The notes under the pieces were generated by a model. That model saw nothing but the letters and a program-made list of their open reading frames with translations, ran no database searches and was not told where the DNA came from. Below, piece by piece: positions 1 to 12,700 of a DNA stretch of 64,000 nucleotides. Within the stretch, counting starts at the first letter, position 1; each line of letters starts with the position of its first letter. The position numbers and the translations under genes were made by a program. Source of the stretch: Otis tarda (taxonomy: Eukaryota; Chordata; Aves; Otidiformes; Otididae); assembly GCA_026413225.1 (NCBI GenBank), contig CM048553.1, forward strand, positions 21,886,501 to 21,950,500. The letters run 5' to 3'.

Positions 1-3000
1 ATCTCAGGTAGATTTTGTTAGTGGAAATGCGAGTGGCTTTATTACTGTGGCAATTCAAGTTTTGTGAGCAGATTGTCAAAAGCATTTCTACTTTAGGCTG
101 TCAGTTTATACAGATTCTTACATTTTCTCTTAGCACTCTCTGTAGGAACCTCCTCTCACTATTACTATTAACAACAGCCAAGTCTGCGGAATTCATCCTG
201 CAAAACTCTTGGGCTTTTTCCATGGAGACCTGTTCTTTGCTGATGTAATATAGCTTATCTTCACATATGACCCATCCATCCGCAGTGGTTTTATATACTG
301 GAAAATAAATAAGGTAGCCTTAAATTCTGTATATGTAGAACACAAAAGCTCATTTTAGAATAACAATTTTGAAAAAATACAATGAACAAGATGAATAAAG
401 GTATGCAAAAACCTACCATATGTATCGGGTGGTTCAGATTTTAACGGTACTCCTGCAGAACAAGGAACAGAAGGCGTAATGCATCTCTGTAGCATGTTTT
501 ACAATATAGCTTGTGACTGACTGCAAGGAGCAGAGAAAGGAACAGAGCAGGATTCTGCACTCCTTTGCCATTGACTAGAAAGCAAGCTTAACCACACATT
601 TCAGCTACACATTATGCAATATGCATGGTCGTCTACTTATACTTTTGTATCATAAGCTGTGCTTCTTGCCAGCAAAGTCATAGCTTTAACTGAATCACAT
701 TCCTGTGCAGAGCACTGTAAGAGAAAATTGTTCTTCCAGTCTGTAATTCAAGTAGATTTATCTGAAACACTTTAAACTTTGGTTTTACAGACACTTTACT
801 GATCCATCAGTGGACATATCATAATCCTCCAGAGGGGTCTTTTTAATAAGAGGGAGAAAATGTCTACCAGGTTTACTTTAGCTCTATAATATAATCTCAG
901 TCTCAAATATTCATAAGCAAAAGGCATTATAACAATATATATAGTGACTGTCTTTTGTGATTCTGATAGAAAAAGGAATCCCACTGATTTGAACCATTGC
1001 TTTTCCAAAAGTAGATGAATCCTGAATAATATTAAAGGAGAACTTGGAGCACTGCTTCAGGCCCATTTCATCAGTTGTCCTTAACCATATTATTATAGCT
1101 ATGACCATCCTCAGTGTCAACTGTCAAACCTACCAACACAACTGTGAGACCGAAGCCTTCTCTTGTATGAAATGGCTTCATACAATTTCTGCAGGCAGCA
1201 GGATTTTTTTCTGCTGGAATATTTTGCTTTGGAAAAAAAAAAGTCTGATCAGGCAGAATTAAAATATTCCATGCAAATATTTCAATAATCTCCAAAATTC
1301 TGGTGGATATCAGGCAGGAAAGCTGGCATCCCCAGGGCTGTGCAGCTCCCTGTGGCTACCCTCTATGGCCTCCTGGGTTGCCTGGCAAGTGGTGTGCCTG
1401 AGCTGGTCAACCCCTCTGCTACCCACACCATGGGAAACTGCAGTGGCTTAGCCAGCCCCAGATGGTTCAGCCTTACTGTGGGGCCAGAGGACTGCAGAAA
1501 CACAGAATAAAACCTTCTGTTTCCATCCATCTCCCATCACCTCCTCCAATCCATTTTAACTGCCCATAATTTGCTATAAATACAGTCAAATCTCAAGGCA
1601 AAAATATGTTTGGTGTACAAACATACTGTATTTGGTTTTTAGCTTTACCCTTGTTAGTGTAAAAGCCAATATTGTAAAGAATTCACAACTCCTTACTACC
1701 TACATGACAAACATAAAAACAAAATTCCTAGTATTCCAAAAGTTTGCAATCTATGAAACACTTGCAGACACATGGTTTATTTATACATCCTAATTTACGT
1801 GAAGAAATACATTTATTTATTCCCATCATCTATCATAGAAAAATCCTGGCCCCTATTATGTTACCTAATGCTCTTGAACTCTACTTGGAAAAAGTAGTTT
1901 TCAAAATTTTGTGTCTTTTTCCAGCAACTTATACTAGAAAGCAACTACTTATAAGGTTATTTAAGCTTCTTGTTTAAAGAGAAGTGTAAATCTACCTTTC
2001 TTTATTTGACAAATCCAGTCAAGCTGTACTTCACAGACTGAAAGAAGCCATCGCTTAGAATAACTCCCACCATTGAGCATGCCGCAGAACTTGTGTCCTC
2101 CTGAATTTCTTGGACTGTCGTCCCAGTTTGTGTACCTGACCTATAGAAAAAAATCATCTTCATTACTCTTTTAATCTCTTTCTACAGTTTTACTCTCCAT
2201 TGGCAAAATAAACCAAACTGGATTTGTCTGAAAGATTCTTTCTCTCACTAAAAAGAGATGCAAATATAGGGAAAGCAAGAGGTGTAAGAATTTTAACTGT
2301 GAGGCAATTATGTCAGTGATCAGGCAATTGGGCTGTCTTGCCATGGAGGGCTTTTTCTTGTTTGTGCCTCACACCCTGGACACAACCAGAATAGAAACAG
2401 GCAAATGGACTGTTTTTACTGAATTTCACATAGCTAAGAACTTCACCCCCATCCCACTCAATGCTAATCATGTGCAGACAAGGTAGTTTTCACTTCATAA
2501 ACTGTGATCTGATTCAAAATTATGTTGTCCAATAGCCATCTGGTGGCAGTGACCATATCATGCATCAATCTAGCATTCAAAGCTTCCCTTCCCTGAGGTT
2601 AATGAGGATGGGAGCCTGACTTTTGGGAGGGAGGTCATGTCCTATAAACCTAGTGAAGTTACTTCTGAAGAAACTAACATCCAAAAGGGGAGAGCCATTT
2701 GGTATAACCTACTTGGGATTTTCAAAAAGTTCTTGACAAAATCTCTTCCCAAAACTTTTAAGGAAACTAATGTGCGACAATATAAGAAGAAAGGTCCTTG
2801 CTTGAGTTAAAAAACAGGAAACAGAGAGTAGGAGAAAAGGGAAGGTAATAGGCAGTGGAATCCTGCAGGGACATTTCACATGTTTGTGGATATTTACACG
2901 GGCTCAAGAGATGACTGGATAAACTCATGGAAATAAATAAATTAAGATTACAGATCTGAGCTCTGGTTCTGAAAGACCCTGAGTATCACTTACTGGGGGA

Positions 3001-6000
3001 TGCAGGAGTATACTGGGAAATATGCTTGCTGTTTGATTAGCTCTTAAGATGCTTCTGGCCACTGCCAGAAATAAGATACAAGGCCTAGGATGACCAATTT
3101 TTATATTCCAACATTATATGTTCATACTATGTTCTTGGAAGAGGAAATATCTTGGAGCGCTGTGCAGAAAGTTACAGAATATTATGAGATACAGATGATT
3201 TCCATGAATTCAAATGTGTTGCTGTGATTTTTGTCATGATAACAAAGGTTAACAGCCGTGTAAATGTTTGCAGGGTTAGTGTTCTCTTTGAAGAGGATAA
3301 CAGTAAAAACTTGAAAAGCTCGTGTATCAGCTTAAGCAAAATATTTGATGAAAAATTAAAATACTCACTGGAGAGCCGTCACTCCATGCAAATCCTTCAT
3401 CTGGATTCAAAGAAAATATGCCGAGCCAAACTCTTTGAAAGCTACAGCGAGTGGCACTAATAGAAATTACAAGGCAGAGCAGTGTGTAAACACCAACACA
3501 AAAACCATCCAGAAATACATAATTAAACTTTCTAGAGCACATTGTAAAGTGCAGTGAAGTTGTCATAATTACCCTATTACCTTTAATAAAGGGCATACAG
3601 ATGCATATGTTCTTCACAGAAAAATCTAATATTTCTATGGCTCAGTGGCAATATTCATCAAATATTTATCCTGTATTTCCTCTATGCTCTTCACAGATTC
3701 AGAAAATGATCTCAGCATTCACTATTTCAAGATGAGTCAAAAATAAACATATTTGTCATGTTTTCTACCCTACTAAAAATAACACCCCTGACAATTACAT
3801 GTATTTCTAAATTATATCTAGTAATCTTGATATTGTTTGGTTTTTTAAAAATTTCCTGGATATAAACAACTCTATTTTTTTCATTAAACAGTTAAAAACA
3901 TTCATAAGTAGTTAAAATTTCAAAGTATCACAGGTTTTTTTTTGGCTTTTGAGGAACCCATATATTTCAGAAGTCATCTAGGAGCGTTCATAATAATTCA
4001 CACAAAACATCTCTTGAGTCTGGCAAGATAAACATACAGCAGATACTCACTCCATTGCTTTTGTTAGTAATGGTATCTCCTCTTTACTATTGATGGTGAC
4101 CAGATCCCCTCCTATTTGTCTACAAAAATCTCGAGCTTCAAGCCATGATTTCTTTTTAATATCTGATCTGTAAAAACACTATGGAGAGATTACTTTAAAA
4201 CATTATATATGTTATAATAAAATAAAGAAACATAGTCTTACTCACGCATAGATGAGATTTCATACAAGCCAAGTAAAAGTCCATAAGAGAACTAAATTAC
4301 TCTGTTCTTAAAATTTTTACACCAGATTTGTCTAGCTATTTAGCATAGTGATGACAAACAAAAGGAAGGAATTACTAGAAGGGAATGCAATTTCCTTTAA
4401 CTTGTTTTACCTGGAGGAGGAAGGGAAAGGAGGGTGGTTGTGTCAGAGAGGCAAGGTGGCCTGGGAGGAGTCTGAAGATACAGGCAAAAGAATGACCTCA
4501 TAGTGGCTTACATCTCTCCCTTTACATTTGCAACATGATGTCTAACATTTCAGTAGTTTAACAGAGAAGAAGTACAAGTTTGACCCAAGATAAAAATGTT
4601 GATTTGGTAATAAAGGAGCAGAAGTAAATAGCATTCCAGCTGAGTTTGACAGAAATGGGAGAAAAAAAAAAAACCAAAACCCACAATAAAAAGATAAGAA
4701 CTCATTAGTTCAAATAAAGTGATAAGAAATATTAACATCCCACATTTAGCACATTTTTATTCTGCGTGATCCCAAATCAATGTTTACACACTATCCTCAT
4801 TTCTTGTTCAAAGTCCTTTTGTATGCCTGCTCAGGTATAACTGTTTGTACTTCAAATACAAGTTATCTGCAGCTTTGCATCTGAAATTCTCTAATAAATA
4901 CCTTTATAAACACTGGTTTAATTAACTTTTCATGTGACATATTATGCTTTATTTTTTGGGTAACATGCTTATTTTAGCAAGGTCCAGCCTTAGGCATTGT
5001 GCTGTTTCTCTATTTTGTTCCCTGAGGTCTCGCACACCTCAGATATACATGGGATCTTTGCGCAACCCAGTGACCACAGCTGATATAAAAAGCCATGCTA
5101 ACAGACAAGTTTTGCTGCTTCTGCTATTTCAAGACAGCATTTCAAGATTGTGCTCTCAATAGTTTTGCAAATATTACTTTGTTTCTTCTTTTTTTCTCTT
5201 ATTCTTAAGTCTTTCTAGGGACTTGATATTTATGTTCTTCTTCATCCATTTTCTGCTCCAATTTATTCTACCCCTAGGGCAAAAACTTCCTGATTTTCTT
5301 TCCTATGTTATTCTCCTTCACCTTGGCTCCAGTGCCTTCACCTTGTCTTTCTTCCTTAGTTTCTCTCCTGTTATGGATAATTCCTGGAAACACTTGGGTT
5401 AGCGGGTTTTTTTTTGCTATATTCCAATCTCAGATATTGCAAAATGAAGATGTCCCTTCCTTTTTCTTTTTTTTTTCTTCCACAAACCAAATAATTCAAA
5501 GCCTTTCTTCTTCTTCTTCTTTTAACTATTTAAGCACTTACTTTAAAACAGGAACTACTGTGGTTGTTTGATACCCAGCCTTCAGGGCACGTGGGGACTG
5601 GAGCAGTAGTTGGAGTAGGCGGAACTGTCGCACCCTTTGCCCACTGCTTACAGATAAATTTTTGCTTTGTCTCACAGTCAAGAACATCCCATAATCCAGC
5701 TGCAGTCCCAGTTCTCATGGCCACACATCCTGGCTTACTTCCTTTATGAGAAATCAAAAATATGTTGGATATTTTATACAGTTTAAATTGTTTAATTCTT
5801 ACTTAAAATCTTTGAGCAGCACCGGTTCCCTTCTTGCCATACAATTTCATATATCTTTCCCAATATATCCACTTTGTTCTATTCCTTATTACAGATTCAG
5901 CTAATTTACTAATGACTCATTGGTCTATATTTTCCCACATCTCCCTGGAACCATTTTAAATGTTAGCATCAAATTTGCCTTTATTCACCCGTTATCTGTC

Positions 6001-9000
6001 TAAGCAGTTTTAGCAAGCGGTTACACATTAAAGCAAACAGTTCATTTCATGTAACCTTTACAGCTCTTAGATGCTTTTGCAGCTGTGCTTAGCCCTGACT
6101 TGCTGTTCTTCAGCTCATCTATTTGTTTCATAATCTGTTCTCCTGATATTTCAGCTTGGAAACATCCTCACAAATAAAGGTTCCAAGACAGAAAGCCCAG
6201 TTTCTTGCTCAGTGAACACAGATGCAAGAAAACTGATTTTTCTTCACTGTTCCAGATTGATCTCTGGGTGCTCCCTTTGTGCTCTGGTCACCTGCTGGCA
6301 CCATAGACACCCTGACAAGCTTTCTTCTCATGGCATTTCCAGAAGTTAAGTTTTATTACTTGATGTATTTTATAAATGTTTTAAATTTTAATTTTATATT
6401 TTATAATGTCACTGAAGGTTTTTGAGAACATTTTTAGACAAATGATAACTAGGAAGGATGTAGTATATCTTGGGGAGAGCAGATTCCCTCATGGCACTTT
6501 GAAATCTTGTTTTCTGTGGTTCTGCACAGAACGGGTATGATCCCGTGAATGCAGTTTTCTTAGCATTATGAGTAAAAATAAAAATGGTATGATCATTTTT
6601 GATACTGCGGTTTTGTAATTCTATCTTAAACTCCTTATTACACTTGCTCTGTTTCAGACTTTTCTTCCAAGCTATCATTACCACAAGAGGGATGAGTCTG
6701 GGATAGTCTCAGGAACTGCTTGTAACTCCTGTTTATCAGAAAGAAGGCAATTTTCTCGATTTTGATTATGATTCTTTTTGTGAAGATGAGCCAAAAAGTT
6801 AACCTCATGGTTAAGTATATCGGATGTCCTAATATAAAACTACAATTGTTACCCTTTAAATTAAAAGATGGGGTTTCAGAACTGCCAGTTCCTGTAAAAT
6901 ATACTGAAAGCTTAAAGTATAAAATTCAGAGGACATTGCCAGTGCAAACCCAAACTCAAACTGCAGTCTCACAGTGTGCCGACCATCCTCTGTCAGAGCA
7001 CCTACCAGGCATTGCTGCATCCCAGTGCGTGAAGGAGACGGCTTCGCCATTGGCCCACCTGAAAGTGCCTTGGTCCTCCACATCAAAGAGACCAAGCCAG
7101 AAATATTTCTCAGGCCTCAGCCCAACAAGGCTAGTCAAATAGGCTTGTTCATACCTGTAAAAGAGATCATAAAGATGCAAGTGAAAACAGAATCATTTAT
7201 CCAAGTCCTACTTGTCTAATCTGATATGAATCCTTTTCTCCTTTTCCTTGCTTCAGACTGAGGGAGAGGACCTTATGATGGGATTCTGACTCTGTGTAAG
7301 TCAGCAAACAAAAGCAAGACTTTTTTTTTTATTCAACTAGAGGCCTTAGCTATAACTTAGATAATTTGCTGGTCGACCCTGTGTTAGAAATGGGCAGTAG
7401 TTCCAGGAGTATTTTAGAACTTACAAGCCTTCACCTATTTAAAAGCCAAAGAAAGGTCATTATCATACCTACTTTCAACTGTAGCTAAGTAACCATTTTC
7501 TCTTTCACAAGTGGTGTTTGCTTCTGAAAATGTTGCTGGAACATCTCCAGTAAAATAGCAGTAAGTACCATATCTTCTCCAGCCCTGTAACATGATATTA
7601 GGATTTTAACTTTTAAATAATTGTGATATCCTGTAATAAGTGAGCTATACCATTTCAAAATGAATGAAGCACAATAATAATGAAAATTATTAATTAAAAA
7701 CCTTTTGTAGTGAAATTACAGATTCCTTCCAAGCAGTTTCTGTAAATGGCTCAATACAATTTAAAGTAACTGAGAGAGAGAGAAAAACTTCATAATAAAT
7801 AATAAAAATAATTCTATATCTAAAAAAATATAAATAATTCAAATAATTGTAGATTCTTTTCAGACAAGGTACTTATTTGATCTGGGAAATTAATGTTCCA
7901 TTCTTATATACTTACTTTTTGGCAACCCACATCAGTAATTTCCTTTTCTCCAGCTATTTGTGATACAGGTTTTCTTTTACAAATGTAACCAGCTTTCTTC
8001 TCACAGACATAGTCTGCCCAGTAGCCATACTGTGAGGCAGGAAAAAGAATGAAACAACAATGAGATTAAGATTAATAATCTAAAGAAAATGAATAGATTT
8101 CTTCCTTTATAATGAAAACTATTAATCTTCTTTCTCCTTTATTTTGAAACAGAAATATATATTTTTCCTTATCCAATCACGCTAGTTGATAACAAAAATA
8201 AATCTGTTCGCATTCAGTGAACTGGTAGACAGGGCTATGATAGTACAGTGATGGCTGGTAGTGACAAGAGGGGATGAGGGTGCAGGGAGCCATTCTCCAA
8301 CCTTTTCTTCAGGACTCTGCACAGGCAGTTGTGCCATGCAGGGATGGGCAAATAAGCAGGCACAAAGGAGGCAGCAGGGATCCCCACATGCCACCATTGC
8401 CACAAGGGGAAAAGAAGCAGGATACAATACTCAAACTACATTCAGGGACCTCTTATACAGCCCTAATAATCTCGTTGTTGACTTTCAGATGAACTTAAAG
8501 AGAAAATTTAATCTGTGGTGCAGTAATGTTTTAATTTTAGGTTTTGGTTTTTTTTTTTAATGAAAGGTCATATTTGAGTTTCATCCTTTGTCCCCACATC
8601 CCTTTTTCTGTTCCTGCACAGTTGCAGAAGTAGTGGGGCACATTATTCTTTTACTAAGAAGTTAATTTCAATATTAAAGTAAAATATATATTGAATAAAG
8701 TTACCTGGCCCTTGATCAGTACACAGTCTTCTGGCCTGTTGTTTGTGGTGGATGGCTCTCCCAGATGCCATTTAGTGTATGTCACTGGCGTACCATCACT
8801 CCATTCAAAATACATTTGAACCTTATGATCATTCAGCCCAATCCACAGCTTGTCTGCTGGCTCTAAAGTATGGAAACACAGAACTAGAAAAGACCTCTTA
8901 TGCCACTGCATCCTTTTCATAGCACCCTCAAGCTCTAGAACACATAATCCCTTTCATAAATTTATGAAACATAAAATTATTTAGTATGTTGCATGATCAT

Positions 9001-9672
9001 TTTATAAATTAATATTTTCACATAGATGTTAGAATAAAGATGGTATGCTTTGGAAACTTGCTTTTCTTCCCCATAGCAGTAGAAGAAGAGTAAATTACCA
9101 GCCTGATGCTAATACACTGTGGTGATATGATAGAAATGTGTGAATAGTTAGGTTTGGGGTTCTGTTGCACTGGTCAGATTTTAAAATACTGTTTTCGTCT
9201 AACTTGGAGAATGGATGTTTTAAGCTTCTTCCAACAAAATGAAAAAAAGCAGAGAATCCCCTTAAGCCCAGCCACCCAGCCCTAGATCAGTTCTTTAGGC
9301 AATAAATTAATGCACAGCTTCCAACAACATCCGAAACTCAGCAGGGGAAGGCTGTCAGCAATCAGATCAAACTTTGAGACTGACCGTGCTCCAAGCTAAG
9401 GCTGGACCAAATGACCTCTGGGTTCCCTTCTGGCCTAATCCAGTGTATGATCCTATGGGTTTAGGCATTTTTAATGAAAGGAAAGCAAGGAAAATTAAAG
9501 GTAAATTTAGGTAGCATTCACAAAAATGAGAAAGAAAGAAAGGAAGAAAGGGAGAAAGGGAGAAAGGGAGAAAGGAAGGGAGAAAGAAAGGGAGAAAGGA
9601 AGAAAAAGAAAAAAAAAAAGGAGAAAGGATGAGAAAGAGAAAGAAAGAAAGAAAGAAGGAAGGAAGGAAGGA

Positions 9673-9736
<64 letters not shown>

Positions 9737-12700
9737 GAGAAAGAAAGAAAAAGAAAGAGAAAGAGAGAAAGAGAGAAAGAGAGAAAGAAAGAAAGAAAGG
9801 AAAAGAAAGAAAGATAAGGAAAGATATTCACAATTCCTTCAGTAGTCATTTAACTGAGGTACCAAAATCAAAAAGTATAAGAAAACAAAAATATCCCTTT
9901 GTATGGCTGGACACTAGGCAGCTAAATTACATTTTCTGAAGAAATAATTTTTTCTATCTGGAGTATCTTTCAGTTTTTCAGTAGTTAATTAGGGCTTTCA
10001 CTAGTTCTAAGCATGAAAAAAAAAAGGAGCAAAATAGTTTACAGAGGCAAAAAGTAGCACCATGTCTACAGACTCCTCATGTTTCTGCCAGGGATATTAA
10101 AAAGATCATGGTGAGCTCACGCTGACATGTTAGATCCAGTGACCTGAGTATAGTTCTTTAGGCATCCCAGGCAATTCCCCAGCTTGCTGCCTGGAAACCA
10201 CCTTGGCTAGCTTCACTGATCTTTTCCATCTGGCAATTTAGAGAGCTAAACCCCTCTTTCCTAGATTTCTTCCACTAGTTCAGAGGAGACCTGTGAACTT
10301 GCGGACCTGCGCGCTGGCTGACCGACAAGATGCAGAGAATGATTTAGAACCGCACTGTAAGTTCCCGAAATGCACAGAAAGCCTTACAATTGTGTTGTTT
10401 TTCCATAAAAAGTGCTTTTTCAAAGTGGAAGTTATATTTCATAATCCTTTCACTAAGAAAGCTTCTCACTAGGATGACTGGCATCCTCCTGCCCTCATGC
10501 AAATCGAAGCGCAAGTTGAGACAGTTGAGTAAGTCTACAAGTTGCAGCACAGAAGGCAGCATCTGTTTTAAAACAGAAAGGAAAGCACTGCACCAGCCTA
10601 ATGCTGCTGGACCTCTGGCTTTGCACATCATCTCAATTCAGCTAGCTGGTTCTTCTTACAGGCAGACAAAGCCAAAATCCTGGAAACACTCACTGTACCC
10701 AAGCCGGGACACTATAAAGCTGTGCTCCTCAAGGCTTTGGATGCTGGCCAGGTGACTCCCTTCCTTCTGACAAGAGGTCAAAGCTTCTTCCCATCTTTTT
10801 GTTTCCCTGAAGATCTTGTAACAGTTGTCTACATATGGTACCCATCCATCTGGGCAAATAACAGGCCCAGTGTCACCTAGGAAGAAATACCAGTGTTTTA
10901 GAGGAGTTCAAATGCTGCGCAAAGGACATGACACTGAAAATATGTTCAATTATTCTGTGCAAAAGTTCTAAACTAAGAATTTTCATTGGAAATTCTCATT
11001 ATAATGAAATTATGGATACAAAATATAGTAAACATAAATATGATTCTAAATCCAATAATTTAATACAAATATTATTATTACAAATTCTAAAGTTTTTTAT
11101 ATAGTCAAATATCTGTAATAAATGCACTAATGTATTAATTTTAACAGCTTTTGTATTACTTGGTACTTATTTGTCAGTTAAGAGAAATTAGAAATTATCT
11201 GCACCTAACATAGAATGCTTATGAATTTTTTAAAGATTAAGTATATTGATAGAGTAAAAATCATGTAGATGGATTTATAAATATACATAGGGAAACACCA
11301 ACAAGGAAATATTTATTCACTTAAAATATCTTTTATCTTTGCAATGTGTTGATTTTTCTTCTTTTTAATTATTTTTACCACCTTCCTTCTTCTGAAAAAT
11401 TATTTTTTGATTCCTCTTACTTTTCGAGCTCAGTAGTGTGTATATTCAAAGGGGAGATCTGATTACCAAAACACAGATAGACAGGAAAGTTGGATGTCCT
11501 TCTACCTATTTCATTCTCTGTGTTGTGGGACCAGAAATCAGCCTAGAAAGGATGCAAGGGTTATGAAAAGCAAACCAGATAAACAAGGAAAATGAAAATA
11601 CGAGTTAAAAGTAGCTTTTATTTCTAATAGAATTCTCCTATTTATCTTTGTCAATGTGAATGCCGAATTAGTTAGCAACATATATCAACATACCTGAGGG
11701 AACGAAGGTGAAGTTTCTTTTCTTACAAATGTAACCAAGTTTCTGATCACATTCCCAATTTTGCCATTTAGCTCTTGTTTCAGGATTCAAAACCACACAG
11801 AGTTTTCCAGACTCTGGAGAAGGGCTTCCTTTGGGAAAGGTACAGAAAAAAAAAAAAAAGAGTGAAATTTTCTGAAAGGTAAACAGAGCTTCAAGCTCTA
11901 AAATGCACAGGAGAAATCACTCCTGGCTGAAGTGACAGCGCCAAAGATCACATCTTTTCCAGCTTCAGCAAGAACTGAGGTAGCTCTCTGGTAGTGGGAA
12001 TGTCTGTATGAAATGTAGTATCATTTAAGTGGGTATGAACATGTAACCCACTCAAAGTTTTGTTGCTAGAGACAAGAAATGGAAGACCTCATATTTTTGG
12101 GAAAGATAATATTGCTCTCAGAGCTAAAATATTTTTGCAATACAGAGAAGTTTCCGATTTACATTGCTATAGAAAATAAGCTTTTTCTAAAGCTAAAGCA
12201 AGAAAAGCTAAAATAAATACATATATTCTGGTGGCTTAATGCTAAAGTCCTAATTTTTCTCATGACCATATCTCATGGCACACCTGTCTGATAATAGAAA
12301 TTAAAGCAGTATTGGAGGCATGTATATTTTTTCTTTGGGAACAGAGAACCAAATAAAGTCACAGCTACCTGGAGCCCAGTTTAAGTACTGGAAAGGACTG
12401 CCTCCAATCCACTCCCATCCACTCCTCAGGTCCAGTCTGTTGAGTCCAATCCACAGTGCAGAATCTGTACCTTCTGTTAAATCTAGGGGATCAAAAGAAG
12501 ATAAATTATTTCATAAATCACTTTTCAGTTAGCAATAGTCACTAATAATGTCTCTAGGAAGATTTATAATCCTTAAATATCCAGCTACGAATATATTTAG
12601 ATGCAGAGATACATAATACATTGAAATATGCCAAAGCTTTGATTACTGTAAAAAGCAAACAAACAAAAAATGCTCTCTTATTCTGTCACCTAATGCAAAA

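Larger units (their letters stand above)
8863..10693 (-). other. Gene A intron 7
   Basis: Holds the AAAG-type purine tract at 9526-9828 and, just before it, a probable old CR1 tail at 9390-9459. The remainder (9940-10690) has no recognised feature. Confidence 0.7.

Noticed and set aside
5564..5749. Plus-strand frames opposite gene A exon 12 and gene B exon 12
   Set aside because: Antisense shadows of real exons; the minus strand has splice sites, domain match and paralogue support.
7690..7772. Minus-strand exon-like stretch between gene A exons 9 and 10
   Set aside because: A short open run exists, but exons 9 and 10 already join in phase, there is no credible acceptor with pyrimidine tract, and the gene family has no exon here.
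9526..9939. 137-codon plus-strand frame rich in K, E and R, and a 160-codon S/F/L-rich frame on the minus strand
   Set aside because: Both are translations of the AAAG-type microsatellite; a repeat of four bases without stops gives long frames on both strands.
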